NCBI GenBank assembly: GCA_018398765.1
Contig: JAHBMJ010001745.1
Coordinates: forward strand, 1 to 10,000
Reading direction: 5' to 3'
From: Chromera velia
Taxonomy: Eukaryota > Sar > Chromeraceae
DNA length: 10,000 nt
The notes beneath the pieces were generated by a model. That model saw only the letters and a list, made by a program, of their open reading frames with translations, searched no databases and was not told where the DNA came from. The first letter of the stretch is position 1. Each line of letters starts with the position of its first letter. A program made the position numbers and the translations under genes. Of the stretch, positions 9,256 to 10,000 are shown one piece after another.

Positions 9256-9702
9256 GTGTGTGCGTGCGTCACGTTTCCCTCCCCTCCCCGCCCCCCCAAC
9301 AAACCTTCATGGCCTCTGTGATTCTGTGCTCGAGGTCTGGTATTCGGAGTCTGACGAGGGCAACGGTAACGAGGTCGAGGCGGTCGTTGACCCAGACGAC
9401 GCGGTCCCGAGGAGACGCCAGGCAGAGGCCCTCCTCCAACTCCTCCGCCCGGAGGGTCCGCAGGAACTTTTGTCCCTCCCTCCCGCCATACGTCCTCTCA
9501 CTTCTGCACAACATGCACAAGAAACAAAAAGCGCAGGGGAACAAAGCGCGAAAGAAGAACGAACAGGTCAAGACTTGCAACAGCTTCACATACACATGTA
9601 CGAACGGACACGCATGCGGCCGCACAGGACACAGACAGATAGGCAGAGAGAGGATTGATCGTCGGCATCTGGAAAAGACACATGTCAGCAAGCAGTGACT
9701 TG

Positions 9703-9735
<33 letters not shown>

Positions 9736-10000
9736 TTCCCTGCATGCAAGAGCCTAGTTGAGTGAGGAAAGAACAAAAGGAGACAGAGAGCGACAAATCG
9801 AGAATTGAACAAACCGGCTTTCACTGACAGTCGTCAACCACGCAACCACACCGGCGGTAGTTCTCCCCTCCCTCTACCCTGATACCTTCGTTGTCTCACT
9901 GACTTACTTTCTGCTGGATGCCACCACACCCGCCAGTCCATTCTTCCCCTTTGAACCGATTGCCGCGGCCTCTCGCACGTCCTGTTCAATCTCTTCTTCC
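1..10000 (-). CDS. DCL: Dicer / Dicer-like ribonuclease, central part (15 exons, both gene ends outside the window)
   Basis: Dicer cuts long double-stranded RNA into small RNAs using an RIG-I-like helicase, a dimerisation domain (DUF283), a platform/PAZ module that anchors the RNA end, and two RNase III domains. Joining 1-193, 812-937, 1441-1628, 1978-2093, 2344-2613, 2740-2846, 3537-3623 (or 3498-3623), 4097-4849, 5386-5835, 6471-6689, 6920-7003, 7562-7635, 8032-8902, 9305-9503 and 9908-10000 on the complement gives one uninterrupted frame of about 1,280 residues with matching phases at all 14 junctions. Seen directly: helicase motif IV CIIFVNTR, motif V ATTVIEEGIDIPSC, motif VI QRRGRAR; DUF283-like SSGALVPLDRAKVCLERAV and LVECRRLSEHLLP; a PAZ-end-like IADYYEKF; and LLREAMT, the usual opening of RNase IIIa. 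The order matches Dicer and no other family I know. The DExD/H box and RNase III catalytic residues are outside, so catalytic competence cannot be judged. All exon limits are read by eye. Confidence 0.93.
387..487. repeat. CT/GA microsatellite
   Basis: About 100 bases of (CT)n with CCCT interruptions on the plus strand, purine (GA)n in the Dicer transcript. It is a pure purine/pyrimidine mirror tract, able in principle to form triplex DNA. It produces spurious Arg-Glu and Ser-Leu frames on the two strands. Confidence 0.95.
619..699. repeat. GAAG/GGAA purine tract
   Basis: Imperfect repeats of GGAA, GAAG and GAAA over about 80 bases, with few pyrimidines on the plus strand. In the Dicer transcript it is a CU-rich tract, about 430 bases before the 3' splice site at 193. 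Confidence 0.88.
812..937 (-). CDS. DCL: Dicer exon W14: linker before RNase IIIa
   Basis: 126 bases, 42 codons, phase 0 at both ends. It reads LCNDGPLRTPRALIG, then a five-glycine run from a G-rich coding stretch, then LEDFLNKIRVEHPHHPICTK. The acceptor CCCTGCAG follows a pyrimidine tract and the donor is GTAGGAAAG. I recognise no domain. By position it belongs to the linker between the connector helix and the first RNase III domain, a region that varies greatly between Dicers. The glycine run lies where plus-strand poly-C runs make sequencing or assembly errors possible, and a one-base slip there would change the frame. The open frame on both sides argues against one. Confidence 0.78.
938..1440 (-). 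other. Dicer intron W13/W14, 503 bases
   Basis: Between donor GTGAGAAG and acceptor CCCTGCAG. The donor-proximal third is the 34-base array at 1266-1435. The stretch 1000-1240 is unique sequence with no exon signal I can support: a possible short frame around 1085-1240 has no Dicer match and is not needed for phase. Confidence 0.8.
1266..1435. repeat. 34-bp tandem array in alternating 68-bp dimers
   Basis: Five adjacent copies start at 1266, 1300, 1334, 1368 and 1402. Copies 1 and 3 share the variant CTCGACACGG with TTTTCTTCTT, and copies 2 and 4 share CTCCACACGG with TTTTCGTCTT, so the real period is a 68-bp dimer. Copy 5 is diverged (ACCGTCGACACGG and an inserted GC). The array ends five bases from the donor of exon W13. 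There are no spacers, so it is not CRISPR. It encodes a repetitive plus-strand frame that is not a gene. Confidence 0.95.
1441..1628 (-). CDS. DCL: Dicer exon W13: PAZ-to-RNase III connector
   Basis: 188 bases: two bases completing a valine codon plus 62 codons, ending phase 0 at CAG with donor GTGAGAAG. The acceptor is GGCGTCAG. It reads LAGKKERTIDDVHY and then FVIPIPITGPMWHSLCWLPA followed by IVSQLERFAKIQDLHVWLK. This matches the Dicer segment after PAZ, in which a Pro-hydrophobic strand is followed by a helix of the form Leu-Pro-x-Ile-x-x-x-hydrophobic-Glu (here LPAIVSQLE), the connector helix that measures product length. The match is strong in order and spacing. A 34-base tandem array begins a few bases past the donor in the following intron. 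Confidence 0.93.
1629..1977 (-). other. Dicer intron W12/W13, 349 bases, no internal feature seen
   Basis: Bounded by donor GTAAGTG and acceptor GGCGTCAG. The sequence is mixed, with no microsatellite, long repeat or supported RNA. A run of seven Gs on the plus strand (C in the transcript) lies near the acceptor, and short plus-strand frames here have no recognisable product. Confidence 0.78.
1978..2093 (-). CDS. DCL: Dicer exon W12: PAZ domain end
   Basis: 116 bases: one base completing the serine codon, 38 codons, one base left over. It reads YGTEVGTIADYYEKFRRPSA and ends LSGDKIKQV. The acceptor is CCATTCAG before GTATGGG and the donor is a near-consensus GTAAGTG. IADYYEKF matches the conserved helix in Dicer PAZ domains that carries a Tyr-Tyr pair after a Phe or Ala, and the NTMVLSG stretch stands where the conserved Gln-Pro-hydrophobic segment usually lies. 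It has no strict QPLL motif, so this part is diverged. The charged, hydroxyl-rich end leads into the connector in W13. Confidence 0.9.
2094..2343 (-). other. Dicer intron W11/W12, 250 bases
   Basis: Donor GTAAGTCAG and acceptor CCATTCAG. Near the donor there is a G-rich transcript stretch that includes ten consecutive Gs (the plus-strand C run near 2302-2312) followed by GGAGGCTG. Nothing else stands out. Confidence 0.78.
2344..2613 (-). CDS. DCL: Dicer exon W11: PAZ domain, main part
   Basis: 270 bases with acceptor CCATGCAG and the strong donor GTAAGTC. It starts GKVPTWLHLIDRFPEE and ends WLYWATTRVEHGVDPF, with a split serine codon shared with W12. The final block resembles the PAZ strand before the helical end of the domain, where Dicers usually show a Tyr and then a Pro-Ser-x-Phe type turn (here DPFS). 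An internal GTGCGTGAG at 2556-2564 and an internal CCACAG at 2478-2483 would allow an 87-base, stop-free, phase-0 segment (VRELPSLPPDWEERV onward, 29 residues) to be spliced out. Whether it is kept is open. PAZ binds the 3' overhang of dsRNA. The pocket residues cannot be assigned with confidence. Confidence 0.85.
2614..2739 (-). other. Dicer intron W10/W11, 126 bases, 3n and stop-free
   Basis: The shortest intron, with donor GTACGTG and acceptor CCATGCAG. It is exactly 42 codons long and has no stop in the frame of W10 and W11, so an unspliced transcript would still be translated through it. The intron-encoded residues are Val/Cys/Ser-rich and look non-coding. Confidence 0.75.
2740..2846 (-). 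CDS. DCL: Dicer exon W10: platform / PAZ entry
   Basis: 107 bases: 35 codons plus two. It reads NPCFFPVALTEDPFELDW and on to GLWEVRCFGSDPR. The acceptor TGTTGCAG sits directly behind an approximately 200-base UG-rich tract in the transcript, and the donor is GTACGTG. The next exon supplies one base to complete a lysine codon. The aromatic and hydrophobic pattern (CFFPV, ELDW, GLWEV) suits the beta-rich platform or early PAZ, but I see no single diagnostic motif, so the assignment depends on its neighbours. The exon is not 3n, so skipping would shift the frame before the PAZ end and the RNase III domains. Confidence 0.82.
2851..3070. repeat. CA/TG microsatellite with internal CAGA block
   Basis: Mostly (CA)n on the plus strand with CATA interruptions and an (ACAG)n block at about 2955-2981. 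In the Dicer transcript this is a (UG)n tract whose end is about four bases from the 3' splice site of W10 at 2846. Low-complexity His/Thr frames here are artefacts. Confidence 0.95.
3071..3121. repeat. GA-rich purine tract
   Basis: Irregular GAGA/GGGA repeat on the plus strand, CU-rich in the transcript, adjoining the CA tract. Confidence 0.85.
3383..3489. repeat. GAAA-rich purine tract
   Basis: Almost pure purine on the plus strand (GAAGAAG, an A run, AGAGAAAGAGC). In the transcript it is a CU-rich region just after the W9 donor, which makes the exact end of W9 hard to read. Confidence 0.8.
3537..3623 (-). CDS. DCL: Dicer exon W9: platform segment
   Basis: Acceptor GTTTGCAG before CGTCTGAAA, phase 0. 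It reads RLKGKWLNLVHIDAF and continues through LLNPLAL. With a GTGACG donor (first intron base 3536) the exon is 87 bases, 29 codons. The frame stays open and coding-like for 13 more codons (VTAEDPADPLRLQ) up to CTCCAG at 3498, where the intron would have to begin GC (GCACGC). Both ends keep phase 0 with W10, so sequence alone does not choose between them. The segment lies between the platform strand of W8 and the ELDW segment of W10, and its place in the Dicer fold is inferred from order only. Confidence 0.72.
3624..4096 (-). other. Dicer intron W8/W9, 473 bases, no internal feature seen
   Basis: Donor GTGGGTGG in a short GTGG repeat, acceptor GTTTGCAG. Mixed sequence with a few short homopolymers (A8 near 3851, C8 near 4053). 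No repeat, RNA gene or coding frame with a recognisable product. Confidence 0.78.
4097..4849 (-). CDS. DCL: Dicer exon W8: end of DUF283, linker and platform start
   Basis: 753 bases, 251 codons, phase 0. The acceptor CTCTGCAG follows a very long pyrimidine tract, and the donor is CTCAGG/GTGGGT in a run of overlapping GTGG units, so a shift by a few bases cannot be excluded. Residues 1-10 CRRLSEHLLP finish the DUF283 domain. SVRMYLHHVFVYPKQ at about 62-76 is a strand pair. A basic, disordered stretch at about 127-147 includes ARRKRR, a possible nuclear localisation signal. AVMMSVALLLPQPL at about 174-187, then RVEIVV near 211-216, match the region entering the Dicer platform. DPVHFDIDWRKMEIL closes the exon. 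RSRERERGTGRQKEEEDD (219-236) is another charged insertion. The platform and PAZ together hold the end of the dsRNA substrate. Confidence 0.88.
4862..5001. repeat. GAAAGA/GACAAG hexamer array (pyrimidine tract in transcript)
   Basis: Tandem 6-base units (GAGAAA, GACAAG, GAGAAG) over about 140 bases on the plus strand. In the transcript it is CUUUCUC repeats ending about a dozen bases before the W8 acceptor. It gives Lys-Glu and Leu-Ser frames that are not genes. Confidence 0.95.
5214..5327. repeat. 23-bp direct repeat pair, 91 bp apart, around an AT-rich element
   Basis: GCTCCT-R-TAGA-R-CTCCTTTCAAA occurs at 5214-5236 and 5305-5327 (21 of 23 bases identical). Between them is an AT-rich element with GAATTCAGAAAACT and AAATTCAAAAAT, closely similar to the element in the introns at 6690-6919 and 7004-7561. 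Confidence 0.88.
5386..5835 (-). CDS. DCL: Dicer exon W7: dimerisation domain (DUF283) with charged insertion
   Basis: 450 bases, 150 codons, phase 0 at both ends, with acceptor AGTGCAG and donor GTGAGTGC. Residues 1-19 read SSGALVPLDRAKVCLERAV, matching the usual DUF283 start (a small residue and Ala, a short strand, then a helix with Ala and paired hydrophobics). VVRLPYLP at about residues 43-50 fits the Leu-Pro end of that segment. The end, KAKVVSRRVLQALVE, continues into W8 as CRRLSEHLLP and matches the second helix of the domain. Between them lies a charged, probably disordered or coiled-coil insertion of about 50 residues (EKEAMEKDEDRKKQREKEVD), followed by LLEIRWDGQPNP. The domain is normally compact at about 90 residues, so this one is enlarged. 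It is a dsRBD-like fold implicated in binding partner proteins. Confidence 0.9.
5951..6181. repeat. CTCA tetranucleotide array with CAACTCACTCA interruptions
   Basis: About 230 bases of ACTC units broken at intervals by ACAACTC, so a second-order period is visible. In the transcript it is (UGAG)n, which contains the donor-like hexamer GUGAGU every four bases through the uninterrupted parts. Confidence 0.96.
6289..6340. repeat. Alternating CG then CA tract
   Basis: ACGCGCGCGCGCGCCCGC followed by about 30 bases of (CA)n. Strictly alternating purine/pyrimidine over most of 50 bases, the class of sequence able to adopt Z-DNA. Confidence 0.93.
6471..6689 (-). CDS. DCL: Dicer exon W6: helicase motif VI and lobe 2 end
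   Basis: 219 bases, 73 codons, phase 0 at both ends. It opens ENIQRRGRARRNGARYLWMK, which is helicase motif VI: Gln-x-x-Gly-Arg-Ala-Arg, the arginine finger region, followed by the usual aromatic strand. The remainder (AEDDLYLLTQGG, KAGLEEEGICRGALHVE) would be the helix leaving lobe 2, the pincer region that links the helicase to the next domain. The acceptor is TTTGCAG and the donor GTCAGTCAC. Truncated copies of the acceptor and of bases within the first 51 of this exon are repeated twice in the upstream intron, at 6754-6840 and 6841-6873. Like W5 it is a 3n exon. Confidence 0.94.
6641..6873. repeat. Tandem block carrying copies of the W6 intron/exon junction
   Basis: Copy A (6641-6753) includes the true exon W6 start and acceptor. 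Copy B (6754-6840, 87 bp) and partial copy C (from 6841) repeat it with about 26 exon bases lost between the acceptor and the GATATC segment. On the minus strand each copy keeps TTTGCAG, a short piece of W6 coding sequence, and the AT-rich element with TTGAGTTTTCTGAATTTG. B matches A exactly over the element. Confidence 0.95.
6920..7003 (-). CDS. DCL: Dicer exon W5: helicase motif V
   Basis: Exactly 84 bases, 28 codons, phase 0 at both ends. It reads TATTVIEEGIDIPSCNLV followed by LCFDMPSSPV. This is the motif V block of Dicer and RIG-I-like helicases (Thr-x-x-x-Glu-Glu-Gly-hydrophobic-Asp-hydrophobic-Pro-x-Cys), followed by the hydrophobic strand ending in Phe-Asp. It contacts RNA and couples ATP hydrolysis to movement. 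The acceptor is CGTGCAG and the donor GTCAGTCTG. Because it is a 3n exon, skipping would keep the frame but remove motif V and inactivate the helicase. The first 16 bases of the exon plus 13 bases of the acceptor side are repeated in the upstream intron at 7084-7112. Confidence 0.95.
6988..7112. repeat. 29-bp direct repeat of the W5 intron/exon junction, 96 bp apart
   Basis: Bases 6988-7016 span the last 13 bases of the intron and the first 16 bases of exon W5. The same 29 bases recur at 7084-7112 inside the upstream intron. Between them, 7035-7083 holds the AT-rich element (CAAAATAAATTCAAATG and CTCGAACTCAAT). Confidence 0.94.
7004..7561 (-). other. Dicer intron W4/W5, 558 bases
   Basis: Donor GTCAGTCGG, acceptor CGTGCAG. 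It contains a GACT/GACC microsatellite at the donor (7519-7562), the junction duplication near the acceptor, and between them unique sequence (7113-7510) in which only a 13-base repeat AAAACAGGACAAA (7326-7338 and about 7365-7378) stands out. Confidence 0.82.
7519..7562. repeat. GACT/GACC microsatellite at the W4 donor
   Basis: Units of GACC, GACT and GATC over about 44 bases. On the transcript strand this is GTCAGTCGGTCGGTCGATCAG, so the donor itself is a repeat unit. Confidence 0.9.
7562..7635 (-). CDS. DCL: Dicer exon W4: helicase lobe 2, segment before motif V
   Basis: A 74-base exon reading REQKRTLDRFRIAAPLHPDNLQCL, preceded by two bases that complete a valine codon with the last G of W3. 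In Dicer and RIG-I helicases the Gly-His of W3 is followed by a Gln-containing helix and a Phe-Arg pair (here EQKRTLDRFR) and then a strand leading to motif V (NLQCL), so the order is right. The chosen acceptor is AGTGCAG at 7636-7638. An alternative at about 7655 (ending GAG) keeps the same phase and would add seven residues (FMHKLAS) before the AVREQ segment. An in-frame TGA just upstream excludes anything longer. The donor GTCAGTCGG is also the first unit of a GTCAGTCG-type microsatellite. Confidence 0.85.
7636..8031 (-). other. Dicer intron W3/W4, 396 bases
   Basis: Donor GTCGGTCGG, acceptor AGTGCAG. It stays open in the W3 frame until a TGA just before W4, so retention would end the protein in helicase lobe 2. 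It holds a repeated segment (7757-7903). Confidence 0.8.
7757..7903. repeat. Direct repeat CCGACTGAACAAAG + A/G runs, 115 bp apart
   Basis: CCGACTGAACAAAG followed by a run of As and a run of Gs occurs at 7757-7785 and 7872-7902. A third poly-G neighbour lies at 7726-7738. The long runs make the assembly here slip-prone. Confidence 0.88.
8032..8902 (-). CDS. DCL: Dicer exon W3: helicase insert (Hel2i-like) and start of lobe 2 with motif IV
   Basis: The largest exon, 871 bases: 290 codons plus one base. The acceptor is TTTGCAG before TGTCTGGCC and the best donor is GTCGGTCGG. Residues 1-210 are mostly helical and correspond to the insert between the two helicase lobes. They contain YCPRC (residues 139-143), H168 and C174, a possible metal site, and a proline loop PPLPPPPNPE near 214-223. 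Residues 240-262 carry DLKCIIFVNTRYKARLLARFL, the helicase motif IV segment typical of Dicer. STGHRMK at 284-290 matches the conserved Gly-His before motif V. An alanine-rich stretch TSAAPAAGA lies between. The frame stays open through the next intron until a TGA at about 7667-7669, so reading past 8032 is not evidence for coding. An antisense plus-strand frame at 7785-8489 is a shadow of this exon. Confidence 0.92.
8903..9304 (-). other. Dicer intron W2/W3, 402 bases
   Basis: Donor GTTTGTTG, acceptor TTTGCAG. A CT/TG microsatellite (9199-9269) and a G-rich run next to the donor (9278-9297, complement) fill the donor half. The rest is unique sequence with no visible gene. Confidence 0.8.
9199..9269. 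repeat. Compound CT then TG microsatellite
   Basis: (CT)n for about 22 bases followed by (TG)n with a few CG interruptions for about 50 bases on the plus strand. Confidence 0.95.
9305..9503 (-). CDS. DCL: Dicer exon W2: end of lobe 1 / start of helicase insert
   Basis: 199 bases, opening with one base that completes the split codon from W1 and ending in phase 0 after ATG AAG. The acceptor is TTGTGCAG and the donor GTTTGTTG. It reads SERTYGG through LRAEELEEGLCLAS to DLEHRITEAMK, 67 residues in all. The stretch FLRTLRAEELEEGLCLAS resembles the segment after motif III in Dicer and RIG-I helicases, where a helix carrying a conserved Leu-Glu pair precedes the insert domain. The donor is followed within a few bases by a G-rich run (9278-9297 on the complement) that could fold and affect splicing. 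The exon length is not a multiple of three, so skipping it would shift the frame. Family assignment here rests mainly on position. Confidence 0.8.
9504..9907 (-). other. Dicer intron W1/W2, 404 bases
   Basis: Donor GTAAGTC, acceptor TTGTGCAG. One CT microsatellite at 9701-9739, otherwise unique sequence with no supported gene. Confidence 0.78.
9701..9739. repeat. CT/GA microsatellite
   Basis: TCTC repeats over about 39 bases with one TTTC interruption on the plus strand. Confidence 0.93.
9908..10000 (-). CDS. DCL: Dicer exon W1 (partial): end of helicase lobe 1
   Basis: Thirty complete codons beginning EEEIEQDVREAAAIG and ending GVVASSR, cut by the window edge. It ends at a strong donor GTAAGTC whose first intron base is 9907, in phase 2 (the last two exon bases are AA). 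The frame is set by the next exon, because the AA pair must be completed by the A that opens W2. Its place is just after where the DExD/H box should be. GVVAS near the end could be a diverged form of helicase motif III, which in Dicers usually reads close to GLTAS. That assignment is inference from position and a short match. The acidic and alanine-rich start looks like a loop or helix linking the DECH box to motif III. Confidence 0.68.

Noticed and set aside
9075-9698. Plus-strand frame with Cys-Val repeats
   Set aside because: Driven by the TG microsatellite and antisense to exon W2.

Overview
The window looks like an intron-rich region of a nuclear genome from a microbial eukaryote. It carries the middle of one gene on the minus strand, which I recognise as Dicer (or a Dicer-like endoribonuclease) that makes small RNAs. 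Evidence for a eukaryote: coding blocks of 74 to 871 bases separated by GT...AG introns of about 126 to 690 bases, almost all ending in TGCAG, with reading phase kept across every junction. The introns are packed with simple repeats (CT, CA, CTCA, GAAAGA, GACT). Moderate GC with such introns would suit a chromerid alga such as Chromera velia, or less likely a coccidian or another protist. That placement is inference from style, not proof.

Reading the minus strand from base 10000 down to base 1, I reconstruct 15 exons (W1 to W15), about 3.8 kb of coding sequence or roughly 1,280 residues. Neither end of the gene is in the window. W1-W2 (9908-10000, 9305-9503): tail of the first helicase lobe and start of the insert. 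W3-W6 (8032-8902, 7562-7635, 6920-7003, 6471-6689): helicase insert and second helicase lobe, with motifs IV (CIIFVNTR), V (TATTVIEEGIDIPSC) and VI (IQRRGRAR). W7 and the start of W8 (5386-5835, 4097-4849): Dicer dimerisation domain (DUF283), split by a charged insertion. Rest of W8 to W13 (down to 1441): platform and PAZ region plus the connector that follows it. W14-W15 (812-937, 1-193): connector running into the first RNase III domain, whose opening LLREAMT is just reached. The DExD/H box of lobe 1 must lie beyond base 10000 and both RNase III catalytic domains beyond base 1.

No second gene is supported. All plus-strand open frames are repeat-encoded or antisense to Dicer exons. No promoter, poly(A) site, RNA gene, CRISPR array or autonomous transposon is visible.

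The most unusual signal lies in the introns. Three introns (4850-5385, 6690-6919 and 7004-7561) each hold a related AT-rich element in a direct-repeat unit of about 87-96 bp. In two of them the repeated flank copies the 3' splice site and the first bases of the next exon, leaving ghost splice junctions inside the intron. Other points: a 34/68-bp array starting at a donor, a TGAG array full of consensus-like donors, long UG and pyrimidine tracts against 3' splice sites, and stop-free introns or exon segments of 3n length that could give protein isoforms.
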